Shown here piece after piece: positions 7,465 to 16,412 of a stretch of DNA of 35,961 nt (position 1 is the first letter of the stretch; every line of letters begins with the position of its first letter). Under the pieces are notes generated by a model. It saw only the letters and a list, made by a program, of their open reading frames with translations, was not told the DNA's origin and made no database searches. A program made the position numbers and the translations under genes. Origin of the DNA: Neisseria lactamica NS19. Its GTDB lineage: Bacteria; Pseudomonadota; Gammaproteobacteria; Burkholderiales; Neisseriaceae. The stretch spans positions 1 to 35,961 of the forward strand of contig AEPI01000022.1 in NCBI GenBank assembly GCA_000193795.2. Direction: 5' to 3'.

Positions 7465-7552
7465 AAAAAAATGCACACATTCGATTGAATGTGTGCCAAG
7501 TCTACAAAGGAGAAATAGAGGAGAAAAATCAAGCTGCATCAAGCAACTCAAC
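7465..7552 (-). ncRNA. Sibling small RNA, copy A (NmsR/RcoF/NgncR_162-163 type)
   Basis: A strong minus-strand promoter (TTGACA, 17 bases, GATAAT) predicts a start at a G near 7552, giving about 88 nt. The middle holds the same anti-Shine-Dalgarno CU-rich segment as copy B. The 3' end is a Rho-independent terminator, GCACACATTC/GAATGTGTGC (7473-7496) with seven T. The 5' parts of the copies differ, while the seed and terminator are conserved, so the siblings probably share targets. They would base-pair with ribosome-binding sites to block translation; that is known for the family and inferred here. Confidence 0.85.
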
Positions 7553-7559
7553 GGCGGTA

Positions 7560-7588
7560 ATTATCCGCCGTTTCTTACCCGTTGTCAA
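7560..7588 (-). promoter_or_regulatory. Promoter of sRNA copy A
   Basis: A consensus TTGACA (7583-7588) is separated by exactly 17 bases from GATAAT (7560-7565) on the minus strand. Confidence 0.75.
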
Positions 7589-7803
7589 TTATTTTCTGAA
7601 AATTTATCCGACCGATTCAAATTTTGCAAAAAACTTGCCCGATGGCTATCCGGTAACAAATTCCCTCAAAAACCCGTCAATCCACTTATTCAAAAAAATC
7701 ATATGCTTTCATTGAAATAAACTTTTGATTTTTCTTTATCGGCTGTTGCTTTTGATTCGCTAAATTTGCTGAAATTCAAATTTAAATTCAAATCTTCCGG
7801 ATG
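7589..7803. other. AT-rich intergenic stretch without a gene
   Basis: Between the sRNA promoter and the Correia element there is only AT-rich sequence with a short dyad, AAATTTAAATT, near 7780. Short open frames here have no family features. Confidence 0.5.
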
Positions 7804-7958
7804 TATAGTGGATTAACAAAAATCAGGACAAGGCAACGAAGCCGCAGACAGTACAAATAGTACGGAACCGATTCACTTGGTGCTTCAGCACCTTAGAGAA
7901 TCGTTCTCTTTGAGCTAAGGCGAGGCAATGCCGTACCGGTTTTTGTTAATCCACTATA
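7804..7958. repeat. Correia repeat enclosed element, full length (155 bp)
   Basis: The terminal inverted repeats are as in the 6570 element. The interior carries the extra block GGTGCTTCAGCACCTTAGAG and onward to TTTGAGCTAAGG that distinguishes full-length elements and holds the IHF site in characterised copies. It lies 174 bases before dsbB. Confidence 0.93.
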
Positions 7959-8132
7959 TTTTTTTGCAGGCATTGTGCGGGTAAATCGCCGTTTTGTCCC
8001 TTGTCAGGTTTTGTGCATATCGGGGAAAACCGAAATCGTCCGCACCTGCGCCGGTGTCGATTCGTCCCTTGCCATCTTGGGATATATCCAGCAAAATCGA
8101 TGTATCGGTATTTTGATTTGTGTTTTGAGAAG

Positions 8133-8621
8133 ATGACCCCGTTATTTAGAAAAGCCGTTTGGCTGCTGTTTGCCGTTTCGGTCTGTGCATTTGCCGGTTC
8201 TTTGGCGGCTCAGTATGTTTTGGGCATGGATCCTTGTGTTTTGTGTATCAGCCAGCGGTTATGCGTTTTGGCAACCGCATTGTGTGCGGCAATTGTGCTG
8301 GCGTGTAAGCCCAAGAGCAGGGTGGGTGGACTGTCGGGCGCAGTGTTTATCAGTATTCCCGCTGTTACGGGTATTTCTGTTGCGGCATATCAGTTGTGGT
8401 TGCAGTCGCTGCCGCCGGGTACGGCTCCTTCGTGCGGCGCGCCGTGGACGTTCCGCTTGAAAGGCTGGCCCCTGTTTGATTGGTTCGAGCCTGTCGTGCG
8501 CGGGTTCGGAAATTGTGCCGAACCGGATTATCTGCTGGGGGTTGCTTTGCCTGTTTGGAGCGTGGCGTATTTTCTGGCGGTTGTTCTGACGGTTTGGTGG
8601 GCGTGGGCAAGGGCTAAATAA
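8133..8621 (+). CDS. dsbB: Disulfide bond formation protein B
   Basis: A 162-residue inner-membrane quinone reductase that reoxidises DsbA in the periplasm. Four hydrophobic helices are visible (about 9-27, 41-57, 69-87, 140-158). The first periplasmic cysteine pair is CVLC (C35, C38). The second pair is C101 (APSCGAP) and C128 (FGNCAEP). I start at ATG 8133; the frame is open to 8001 but the added residues are polar and not membrane-like. A DUS hairpin follows directly. The full-length Correia element lies upstream and may influence expression. Confidence 0.92.
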   Translation: MTPLFRKAVWLLFAVSVCAFAGSLAAQYVLGMDPCVLCISQRLCVLATALCAAIVLACKPKSRVGGLSGAVFISIPAVTGISVAAYQLWLQSLPPGTAPSCGAPWTFRLKGWPLFDWFEPVVRGFGNCAEPDYLLGVALPVWSVAYFLAVVLTVWWAWARAK

Positions 8622-8625
8622 ATCA

Positions 8626-8652
8626 ATGCCGTCTGAAAGGTTCAGACGGCAT
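8626..8652. terminator. DUS inverted-repeat terminator, dsbB/yebC
   Basis: ATGCCGTCTGAA, three bases, TTCAGACGGCAT. It lies between the convergent dsbB and yebC genes and could serve both. Confidence 0.75.
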
Positions 8653-8678
8653 TGTCAGGATGCTTGTGCAAGACGGTA

Positions 8679-9407
8679 TCAGTCTAAATTCAGTACGGCA
8701 GAAGTGTAAACGTCTTGTACGTCGTCCAAGTCTTCCAGCGCGTCAATCAGCTTCTGCATTTTGACGGCATCGTCGCCGGAGAGTTCGGTTTCGTTTTGGG
8801 CGCGCATCGTAACGTCGCCGTCAACGGATTTGTAACCTGCCGCTTCTAGAGCGGATTTCACGCCCGCCCAATCATTTGGCGCAGTGATGACTTCGATTGA
8901 GCCGTCGTCGTTGGCAACCACGTCTTCCGCACCGGCTTCCAAAGCCGCTTCCATCAGCGCGTCTTCATCAACGCCGGGTTCAAATACCAAATAACCTTGA
9001 TGTACGAAGTTGAACGCTACGCAGCCGTCGGTACCCAAGTTGCCGCCGTTTTTGGTGAACGCATGGCGTACGTCCGCAACAGTGCGGGTTTTGTTGTCGG
9101 TCAGGCAGTCCACCATCAAAGCCGCACCGCCGATGCCGTAGCCTTCGTAGCGCAATTCGATGTATTCCACACCCTCCAAGTTGCCCGTACCTTTGTCGAT
9201 GGCGCGTTGCACATTGTCTTTGGGCATATTGTTTTCGGCTGCTTTTTCCAGAGCCAGGCGCAGGCGCGGGTTCGCACCGGGATCGCCGCCGCCCATACGC
9301 GCCGCAACGGTGATTTCTTTGATCAAACGGGTGAAGATTTTGCCGCGTTTGGCATCCTGACGGGCTTTTTTATGCTGGATATTCGCCCACTTGCTATGGC
9401 CTGCCAT
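8679..9407 (-). CDS. yebC: YebC/PmpR (TACO1) family protein
   Basis: A 242-residue cytoplasmic protein. The diagnostic N terminus MAGHSKWANIQHKKARQDAK is followed by KIFTRLIKEITVAARMGGGDP, and AAENNMPKDNVQRAIDKG is equally typical. The family was long annotated as transcriptional regulators; recent work links YebC/TACO1 to relief of ribosome stalling at difficult sequences such as proline runs. The ATG at 9407 has a strong AAGGA ribosome site. It is divergent from the AGCS transporter, with a DUS at 9522 and a 326-base AT-rich gap between them. Confidence 0.93.
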   Translation of the reverse strand: MAGHSKWANIQHKKARQDAKRGKIFTRLIKEITVAARMGGGDPGANPRLRLALEKAAENNMPKDNVQRAIDKGTGNLEGVEYIELRYEGYGIGGAALMVDCLTDNKTRTVADVRHAFTKNGGNLGTDGCVAFNFVHQGYLVFEPGVDEDALMEAALEAGAEDVVANDDGSIEVITAPNDWAGVKSALEAAGYKSVDGDVTMRAQNETELSGDDAVKMQKLIDALEDLDDVQDVYTSAVLNLD

Positions 9408-9733
9408 AAATTTCCTTTCTTATTTCAAATAATTAATCTGTTCTTGTCAGATTTTTTACGGTCGGCATTTTAACATAAGTTGCAAGTACCCAAAATATCC
9501 TGTTTTATGCCGCGCCGTTGTCGATGCCGTCTGAAAACGATTTCCTCCGCTTTCCGCTTAAAAATAAAGAAATATTTTAATTGACGATATTTTACGGTAT
9601 GATGGCACAGCTTTTCCCGGATTGTTGACAATTAAAGGCATTTGTTGCGGCAAATACGGTCTGCTCGCCGTGTTTCCTTATTGGAATGTCTTTGGGAAAG
9701 CAGTCATTTTAATCGTAAGATAAGGTTTATTTT
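9408..9733. other. Divergent intergenic region, yebC / AGCS transporter
   Basis: This 326-base gap holds one single AT-DUS (from 9523) and AT-rich sequence. TTGACA occurs near 9625 and TATGAT near 9598, but neither has a well-spaced partner, so I call no promoter. Confidence 0.4.
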
Positions 9734-11152
9734 ATGGAAAATATATTGTCTGTTCTGGTGGGTACAGTCAATCGGTTTCTTTGGGACTACCTGCTGATTT
9801 ATGCCCTTTTGGGCATCGGTCTGTTTTTTACGCTGTATCTCGGTGCGCCTCAGATTTTGAAGTTTGGCGCGGGGTTTAAATCCGTATTCGGCGGTTTGTT
9901 TGCCAAAAGGGATAAAGACGATAAGTCCTTATCGCAGTTTCAGGCGCTGGCGGTTGCCATATCCGCGCAAATCGGTACGGGTAACGTCGCCGGCGTGGCG
10001 ACCGCCATTACCGCAGGCGGGCCGGGCGCGATTTTCTGGATGTGGCTTTCTGCCGTTTTGGGGATGTCCACGATTTTTGCGGAGGCACTGCTGGCGCAGA
10101 AATACCGCGTCGTCAGCCACGGCAAATATATCGGCGGGCCGGCATTTTATATTACGCACGGACTGACTCCGAAAATCGGTCGCGGCGCGGCGCGTTTTTT
10201 GTCCGGTTTCTTTTCCATCGCGTTGATTATCGCATTGGGCTTTATCGGCAATGCGACTCAGGCAAACTCCATCGCTTCTGCCGTTACCATTGCGTTTGAT
10301 GTGCCTTCGCCTGCCGTGGGCATCGCGCTTGCCGTCTTGGCGGGTATGGTCGTCGTCGGCGGGGTAAACCGTATTGCCAATATCGCCCAGTTTGTCGTGC
10401 CGTTTATGGCGGTTGTTTATATTTTGTGCGCCGTCGTTATCCTGTTTGAATTTTCCGACCACATTGTGCCGATGTTCAACCACATCTTTACCGCCGCCTT
10501 CAATCCCGAATCCGTATTGGGCGGTGCGGCGGGTATCGGTATGCGCGAAGCCGTCCGTTTCGGCGTGGCGCGCGGACTGTTTTCAAACGAGGCGGGGATG
10601 GGTTCTACGCCGCACGCCCACGCGACTGCGGATGTGAAGCACCCTGTCCAACAAGGTATGGCGGCATTTGTCGGCGTGTTTATCGATACGATTTTGGTGT
10701 GTACGGCTACGGCATTGATTATTTTGCTGACTGATGCCAACCTTTCCGGCGAACAAGGCGCGGCGGTTACCCAATTCGCCTTTAATAAGGCATTCCCGGG
10801 CTTCGGTTCGCAATTACTTGCCGTGTGCCTGACTTTCTTTGCCTTCACCACCATCATCGGCTGGTATTATTTCGGCGAATCCAATATCCGCTTCCTGTTC
10901 CGGGGCAGGCATTTGGGTATTTACCGTGCGTTGGTTTTGTGTGCCATCGTTTTGGGCACGCTCGGCAAAGTCGATTTGGTGTGGAATTTGTCGGATATGT
11001 TCAACGGTTTTATGGTTATCCCCAACCTGATTGCCTTGTTCTTGCTGCGTAAGGAAATCCGCGCCATTTATGATGATTATCTGATGCAGCAAAAAGCGGG
11101 ACGGGATTTGTCTTATCAGTATGAATTTCACGAATTCCACGATAAGCAATAA
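9734..11152 (+). CDS. Alanine/glycine:cation symporter family (AGCS) protein
   Basis: A 472-residue inner-membrane transporter with about ten hydrophobic helices. The AGCS signature is clear: SAQIGTGNVAGVATAITAGG (about residues 77-96) followed by GPGAIFWMWLSAVLGM. The second signature is GLFSNEAGMGSTPHAHATAD (about residues 280-300). Family members use Na+ or H+ to import alanine, glycine or related amino acids; the exact substrate cannot be read. It is a single-gene unit, closed by a terminator at 11171. The lac islet begins after it. Confidence 0.92.
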   Translation: MENILSVLVGTVNRFLWDYLLIYALLGIGLFFTLYLGAPQILKFGAGFKSVFGGLFAKRDKDDKSLSQFQALAVAISAQIGTGNVAGVATAITAGGPGAIFWMWLSAVLGMSTIFAEALLAQKYRVVSHGKYIGGPAFYITHGLTPKIGRGAARFLSGFFSIALIIALGFIGNATQANSIASAVTIAFDVPSPAVGIALAVLAGMVVVGGVNRIANIAQFVVPFMAVVYILCAVVILFEFSDHIVPMFNHIFTAAFNPESVLGGAAGIGMREAVRFGVARGLFSNEAGMGSTPHAHATADVKHPVQQGMAAFVGVFIDTILVCTATALIILLTDANLSGEQGAAVTQFAFNKAFPGFGSQLLAVCLTFFAFTTIIGWYYFGESNIRFLFRGRHLGIYRALVLCAIVLGTLGKVDLVWNLSDMFNGFMVIPNLIALFLLRKEIRAIYDDYLMQQKAGRDLSYQYEFHEFHDKQ

Positions 11153-11170
11153 TGTCCGGCAAATAGAAAG

Positions 11171-11200
11171 CCTCCCTGCCTTCAGGTTTGGGAGGTTTTT
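11171..11200 (+). terminator. Rho-independent terminator of the AGCS gene
   Basis: CCTCCC and GGGAGG flank a 13-base loop and are followed by TTTTT. A single DUS-like TTCAGACGGCAT lies just after it. Confidence 0.75.
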
Positions 11201-11313
11201 GTGTTTCAGACGGCATATCGGGCGATACCGCCGCCGGATGCGGGCAAATGCCGGATGGAGCCGGTACTTCCTTGACCACCCCGTAGGTTTATAGGGATAA
11301 TCCTCAAGTGGCA

Positions 11314-11375
11314 GGTAAGCGTCCTTAATATTATAATCAAAGAAATGTTTGATTATAATCAAGGCAATACTTACC
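11314..11375. repeat. Imperfect 62-bp inverted repeat upstream of lacY
   Basis: The core is a perfect 12-base dyad, ATTATAATCAAA and TTTGATTATAAT, around a 6-base loop. The symmetry extends imperfectly through CCTT/AAGG to the outer GGTAAG/CTTACC. It has no match to DUS or Correia ends. It may be a regulatory dyad or a remnant of a small mobile element. See findings. Confidence 0.6.
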
Positions 11376-11609
11376 AAGCCCAATATATTTTTAGCGGCAT
11401 TATTTTTGAATCATTGCAGAATTGATAGTTATCATTGGTTTTCTTATTGCCGACGTTAATTTTCCTGTTTTGCGAACCATATTATGGGAAATAAATCTCA
11501 ATATTGATATTTTCGGCTTATGTCACGTTTTATAATGAATGTGATTATTTAAAAAGAATGATAAATTGATATTTAAATTGTCCTGATACTAAAAATACAG
11601 AGGTGTAAG
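11376..11609 (+). promoter_or_regulatory. AT-rich leader region of lacY
   Basis: This 234-base AT-rich stretch ends in AGAGGTG before the lacY ATG. The best -10 candidate is TATAAT at 11531-11536, without a convincing -35. TTGATA at 11567-11572 is an alternative -35, with only a poor -10. I see no lac-type operator with confidence. Confidence 0.35.
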
Positions 11610-12872
11610 ATGAATAATCAAACTTCATCTAAATCGCAGTACTTGTCCAATAGCAATTATTGGATTTTTAGTGCGTATTTTTTTGTTTTCTTCTTCATTA
11701 TGGCGACCTGTTATCCTTTTTTGGGGATTTGGCTTGGCGATATCCATGGCTTGAAGGGTGAGGAGGTCGGTTACGTCTTTTCATTTATGTCCCTCTTTGC
11801 TTTGCTTTTCCAGCCTGTTTTAGGTTTTTTATCGGATAAATTAGGCATTCGGAAGCACCTTCTTTTAATACTTGCAATATCACTTCTTTTCTATGCGCCA
11901 TTTTTTATTTATGTTTTTGCACCATTGTTAAAAACCAATTTATGGCTGGGCGTTATTTTGGGTGGCGCATATATGGGGTTTGTGTTCCAAGCGGGATCGC
12001 CGGCATCAGAAGCCTATGTTGAACGTATCAGCCGGTTAAATGGATTTGAATATGGCAGGACAAGATTATTCGGGGTGTTGGGTTGGGCAATTTGTGCCTC
12101 TATCGCCGGCAATTTGTATAGCTCGCAACCCAATGTGGTTTTTTGGCTTGGTTCTGCCGCTGCCATTGTTTTATTGGTCCTTATTTTTCTTGCCAAAATA
12201 GACGGTAATAATGCGGCTCAAATAGAGAATGATTCAAGGGGGGACAATAACCCTATTACATTAAAACAAGCTTTAAGGCTTTTTTCCCTGCCCCGGTTTT
12301 GGGCCCTATTGACTTATATTGTCGGAGTTGCCTGTATTTACGATATTTTTGACCAACAATTCGGCAATTTCTTTAATATGTTCTTTGAATCTAAAGAGCA
12401 GGGGGTGAAATTCTTTGGTTATGTGACGACGGGCGGCGAACTGTTAAATGCGGTAATTATGTTTTTTGTGCCTTTGCTGATTAACCGTATAGGGTCAAAG
12501 AATGCGTTATTAATTGCAGGCTCGATTATGAGTATCCGTATCTTGGGGTCGTCTTTTGCGTCAGAAACATGGCATGTGATTGTGTTGAAAATACTGCATA
12601 TGCTTGAAGTACCATTCTATTTGGTCGGGGTTTTCAAATATATCGCCGAGGTGTTTGAGGTACGTTTTTCTGCGACCATTTATCTGGTTTGTTGCAACTT
12701 TTCAAAACAGATCGGCAATATGATTTTATCGCCTGCAATAGGAACTTTATACGATAAGTATGGCTTCCAATTTACCTATCTTATCTTAGGCTGTATTGCT
12801 TTTGTATTTACATTGGTTTCTGCATTTACCTTGGCTGATACCAAGAAATTAATGAGCAATATTTCAAATTAG
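11610..12872 (+). CDS. lacY: Lactose permease LacY
   Basis: A 420-residue, 12-helix MFS lactose:H+ symporter of the inner membrane. Its key segments align with E. coli LacY: FEYGRTRLFGVLGWAICAS (substrate arginine 144 and Trp151 region), DQQFGNFF, YVTTGGELLNA (Glu269), SIRILGSSFA (Arg302), LKILHMLEVPF (His322 and Glu325), and FEVRFSATIYLVC. All of these proton-coupling and sugar-binding residues are conserved, so the protein should be active. It lies 10 bases upstream of lacZ, so the two are co-transcribed. The sequence is AT-rich relative to the flanking genes and I saw no DUS in it, which suggests import into the genus. Confidence 0.95.
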   Translation: MNNQTSSKSQYLSNSNYWIFSAYFFVFFFIMATCYPFLGIWLGDIHGLKGEEVGYVFSFMSLFALLFQPVLGFLSDKLGIRKHLLLILAISLLFYAPFFIYVFAPLLKTNLWLGVILGGAYMGFVFQAGSPASEAYVERISRLNGFEYGRTRLFGVLGWAICASIAGNLYSSQPNVVFWLGSAAAIVLLVLIFLAKIDGNNAAQIENDSRGDNNPITLKQALRLFSLPRFWALLTYIVGVACIYDIFDQQFGNFFNMFFESKEQGVKFFGYVTTGGELLNAVIMFFVPLLINRIGSKNALLIAGSIMSIRILGSSFASETWHVIVLKILHMLEVPFYLVGVFKYIAEVFEVRFSATIYLVCCNFSKQIGNMILSPAIGTLYDKYGFQFTYLILGCIAFVFTLVSAFTLADTKKLMSNISN

Positions 12873-12882
12873 GAGGATAAAA

Positions 12883-15800
12883 ATGTTATTAGCGAATTAT
12901 TATCAAGATCCTGCAATCACGAGAATCAATGCGTTGCCGCACCATAGCTATTTTATCCCTTTCGATAAAAAAGATAAGGTAGATCAATTCTCTAGGGAAA
13001 ATTCTTCGTTTTTTACATCATTAAATGGAATGTGGCAATTCGCATATTATCCGAGTATGCGGGATTTGCCTGAAAGTCCGGACGAAATTGCTTTTACGAA
13101 ACAAATCAATGTGCCTTCAAATTGGCAGAATCACGGGTTTGATGCCCATCAATATACTAATATTAATTATCCTTTCCCCTTCGATCCGCCTTTTGTTCCT
13201 TTAGAGAATCCTTGCGGGGTATATCAAAAGCAGGTCAATCTGAAAAAGAATATAAATAAGCGGTATTTATTAGTCCTTGAAGGGGTTGATTCCTGTTCTT
13301 ATATATATGTAAACCATCAATTTGTAGGATATGGTTCTATCAGCCACAGTACCAATGAATTTGATATTACCGATTATCTTCACGATGGTGAAAACACCCT
13401 TACCGTATTTGTCCTGAAATGGTGTGCCGGAAGCTACTTGGAAGATCAGGATAAATTTAGAATGTCGGGAATTTTCCGAGATGTATATTTATTGGAAAGG
13501 GAGCATCACTATTTGCAAGACTTGAATATTCGAACCGTGCTTTCTGAAGATTTATCATTGGGGCAGATTTGTCTGGATTTAAATTTTGCGGGGGATGCGG
13601 GGGATGTCGGAGTGTCATTGCTTGATACGGACGGGCAAATTGTTCAAGCGGGCAGCGCAATCTCGACAGATAAACAACGGATGCAAATCCGCCTTGATAA
13701 TATTCCTTTAACCAAATCTCGACTTTGGAATGCAGAAAACCCCGCCCTCTATACTTTGGTATTAAACACAAAAGAAGAAATCATTACCCAGAAGATCGGA
13801 TTCCGCAGGGTAGAGGTCAAAAACGGGGTATTGCTGCTTAATAATCAGCCTATTAAATTCAAAGGGGCAAACCGGCACGATAGCGATCCCAAAACGGGAT
13901 ATGCCATTTCTGTCGCTCAAACGGTGACTGACTTGTCGTTAATGAAGAAACATAATATTAACGCGATTCGTACCGCGCATTATCCGAATTCACCGTGGTT
14001 TTGCGAGCTTTGCGATAAGTATGGTTTCTATGTAATCAGTGAAAGCGATATTGAAAGTCATGGGGCGGCATTCCAAGCAATTTCGCATCCCGAACCGAGT
14101 ATCTTTCTGAATGTGGAAAATCCGAATGAAGAGCCGCGTATTCGCCAACAAACTATTGACAACTTCTGTTATTTTGCCCGAGAACCATTGTATCGGGCGG
14201 CTTTATTGGAGCGGACTAAAGCAAATATAGAACGTGATAAGAACCGCAGTTCTATTTTAATTTGGTCTTTAGGCAATGAATCAGGGTATGGTGAGAATTT
14301 CGAATATTGTGCAAAATGGGTAAAAGAGCGGGATTCGGATCGATTGGTTCATTACGAAAGCAGCATTTATCAGCATTCTGCGCATCAAAATGACACCGGG
14401 CATTTAGATTTATACAGTGAAATGTATTCCGACACAGAAGTAATCGATGCCTATTTTGCCGATCATTCACAAACGAAAAAACCATTCTTATTATGCGAAT
14501 ATTCTCATGCAATGGGAAATTCAAATGGGGATATGGAAGACTATTTCCAAACATTTAACAAATATTCGGGCTGTTGCGGGGGATTTATTTGGGAGTGGTG
14601 CGATCATGCCCCATATATTACCCCGACAAAATTAGGATATGGCGGTGACTTCGGCGAAAAAATCCATGATGGGAATTTCTGTGTGGATGGCTTGGTTTCG
14701 CCCGAACGCGTCCCGCACAGCAACCTGTTGGAAGTAAAAAATGTCAACCGGCCCGTACGGGCAAACTTGCGCGGTGAACAAATTGAGTTATATAACTATT
14801 TTGATTTCACTAATTTAAGAGATATTCTTTGTGTCAAATATGAATGGGTGAAAAATGGCCGGATAACCGGGACGGGAACATTGGCGGTTGATTGCGAACC
14901 CCATCATTCTCAAATCTTACCGATTCAGCTTCCCAAAGAACGGGAAGGGTTGTTATGGTTGAACCTATATTACTGCGCTTCCCGGCAAACTGATTTATTG
15001 CCGGTGCGGCATCATTTCGGTTTCGATCAAATTATTTTTAGTAAGGAATACACTCCTGCCATAGGATCGGATAAAGATGATTGCCCGCCGTTGGAAATAA
15101 CCGAAACAGTGAAACAAATCGTTGTTCGGAACAATCGATATTATTTTGAATTTAACAAGCTTACGGGGATAATTGACGAAATTAAAGTCAATAATCAGGC
15201 TTTCATCCATAAACCGTTGGCTTGGAATATTTGGCGGGCGCCGACAGACAATGACCGCCTGATTCGTTCCCAATGGCAAAATGCCGGCTATGACCAGATG
15301 TATTCCAAGGTTTACGATATTTGCGCGCATCGGCAAGGAAACGGTGTTGTTGTGTTTGTGAAAAGTGCATTGGTTGCGAATGCAAAATCAAAAATCATGA
15401 CATTGGAAACACAGTATCTGCTATTTGGAAACGGTAAATTAGATATTAAAACAAATGCTGTTTTCCACGAGCATTTGCCATTCCTGCCCCGTTTCGGTTT
15501 GCGCTTTTTCTTAGACGAACAGAAAACACCTTTTACCTACTTAGGTTATGGGGCGGGTGAAAGCTATATTGATAAACATCAGGCAACCAAACTTGGTATT
15601 TATTCGACAACGGCAGGGGAAAATCATGTCGGTTATCTCAAGCCTCAAGAGAACGGCAGCCATTATGGATGCTTTTATGTTCAAAACGATATGATTCGGG
15701 TAGAGTCGGGGCAGCCGTTTAGTTTCAACCTATCCCCGTATACGCAAGAAGAACTGGCGCAGAAAAAACATTCTTATGAATTGGTTTGTTCCGGGTATGA

Positions 15801-15921
15801 TGTATTGTGTATCGACTATAAGATGAGCGGTATCGGTTCGAATTCTTGCGGGCCTAATTTGAAGCCGCAATATCGTTTGATTGAAAATAACATCAATTTC
15901 GATATAAGTATCCGGTTATAG
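12883..15921 (+). CDS. lacZ: Beta-galactosidase LacZ, glycoside hydrolase family 2
   Basis: A 1012-residue enzyme that hydrolyses lactose to glucose and galactose in the cytoplasm. Domains in order: sugar-binding jelly roll (about 45-215), immunoglobulin-like domain (about 217-325), TIM barrel (about 328-625) and the C-terminal small and beta-sandwich domains. The acid/base is E466 in LGNESGYG and the nucleophile E539 in LCEYSHAMGNS. KGANRHDSDPKTGY and IRTAHYPNSPWFCELCD are intact GH2 motifs. The length matches long GH2 enzymes (E. coli 1023). A strong AGGAGG precedes the ATG, 10 bases after lacY. No lacI or lacA lies beside it. The gene is AT-rich like lacY. It underlies the lactose-positive phenotype that separates N. 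lactamica from its pathogenic relatives. Confidence 0.96.
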   Translation: MLLANYYQDPAITRINALPHHSYFIPFDKKDKVDQFSRENSSFFTSLNGMWQFAYYPSMRDLPESPDEIAFTKQINVPSNWQNHGFDAHQYTNINYPFPFDPPFVPLENPCGVYQKQVNLKKNINKRYLLVLEGVDSCSYIYVNHQFVGYGSISHSTNEFDITDYLHDGENTLTVFVLKWCAGSYLEDQDKFRMSGIFRDVYLLEREHHYLQDLNIRTVLSEDLSLGQICLDLNFAGDAGDVGVSLLDTDGQIVQAGSAISTDKQRMQIRLDNIPLTKSRLWNAENPALYTLVLNTKEEIITQKIGFRRVEVKNGVLLLNNQPIKFKGANRHDSDPKTGYAISVAQTVTDLSLMKKHNINAIRTAHYPNSPWFCELCDKYGFYVISESDIESHGAAFQAISHPEPSIFLNVENPNEEPRIRQQTIDNFCYFAREPLYRAALLERTKANIERDKNRSSILIWSLGNESGYGENFEYCAKWVKERDSDRLVHYESSIYQHSAHQNDTGHLDLYSEMYSDTEVIDAYFADHSQTKKPFLLCEYSHAMGNSNGDMEDYFQTFNKYSGCCGGFIWEWCDHAPYITPTKLGYGGDFGEKIHDGNFCVDGLVSPERVPHSNLLEVKNVNRPVRANLRGEQIELYNYFDFTNLRDILCVKYEWVKNGRITGTGTLAVDCEPHHSQILPIQLPKEREGLLWLNLYYCASRQTDLLPVRHHFGFDQIIFSKEYTPAIGSDKDDCPPLEITETVKQIVVRNNRYYFEFNKLTGIIDEIKVNNQAFIHKPLAWNIWRAPTDNDRLIRSQWQNAGYDQMYSKVYDICAHRQGNGVVVFVKSALVANAKSKIMTLETQYLLFGNGKLDIKTNAVFHEHLPFLPRFGLRFFLDEQKTPFTYLGYGAGESYIDKHQATKLGIYSTTAGENHVGYLKPQENGSHYGCFYVQNDMIRVESGQPFSFNLSPYTQEELAQKKHSYELVCSGYDVLCIDYKMSGIGSNSCGPNLKPQYRLIENNINFDISIRL

Positions 15922-15941
15922 GGATATATGCCAACCGCAGC

Positions 15942-15971
15942 AAAAACCGCCTTTATTACAGGCGGTTTTTT
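15942..15971 (+). terminator. Rho-independent terminator of lacYZ
   Basis: AAAAACCGCC, a 9-base loop, then GGCGGTTTTTT. It lies 20 bases after the lacZ stop. Confidence 0.85.
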
Positions 15972-16091
15972 GTGGCTTTAGATAACTGTTTGTTTATATA
16001 TTGAAATTTTTATACAAAAAGTATTTTCGCGCGGTTTGTCTGATTCGGGGAAATATTTTGAAAATTTTTAGTGTTTTCTCGATACGGAAAA

Positions 16092-16196
16092 TATAGTGGA
16101 TTAACAAAAATCAGGACAAGGCGACGAAGCCGCAGACAGTACAAATAGTACGGCAAGGTGAGGCAACGCCGTACTGGTTTTTGTTAATCCACTATA
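16092..16196. repeat. Correia repeat enclosed element, short form (105 bp)
   Basis: It is nearly identical to the element at 6570, with GGTGAGG replacing GGCGAGG. It lies 121 bases past the lac terminator and marks the right-hand side of the lac islet. Confidence 0.93.
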
Positions 16197-16412
16197 ATCT
16201 TAAGGCAAGCAAGTTGGAAGGGGCTTATTTTATCCTTGTAAAGTTTATATATTTCGGCAGCGCAGTATTCTGCCCGCCGCCTGTCAAGCCGTTCCTGCCG
16301 TCGGGGCGGAGGGGCGGCGTTATCGTAAAATCTTCCGGGGTGCGGGCTTTGCGCGGCATCTGCCTGGAAATGTGTATGTTAAAATCTGTTTTTTCTTTTC
16401 AGACGGCATTTT
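16197..16412. other. Intergenic stretch upstream of the DUF2868 gene
   Basis: I see no gene here. A single AT-DUS (complement TTCAGACGGCAT, 16398-16409) sits immediately before the DUF2868 start codon. Confidence 0.5.

Noticed and set aside
7485..7720. Small open frames of about 75 codons over the sRNA region
   Set aside because: They overlap the sRNA promoter and terminator structures and have no recognisable protein features.
11610..15921. Pasteurellaceae uptake signals in the lac genes
   Set aside because: Only near matches (for example ATAAGCGGT at 13256 and AAATGCGGT near 12465) were seen, no exact 9-base signal, so they do not support a donor.
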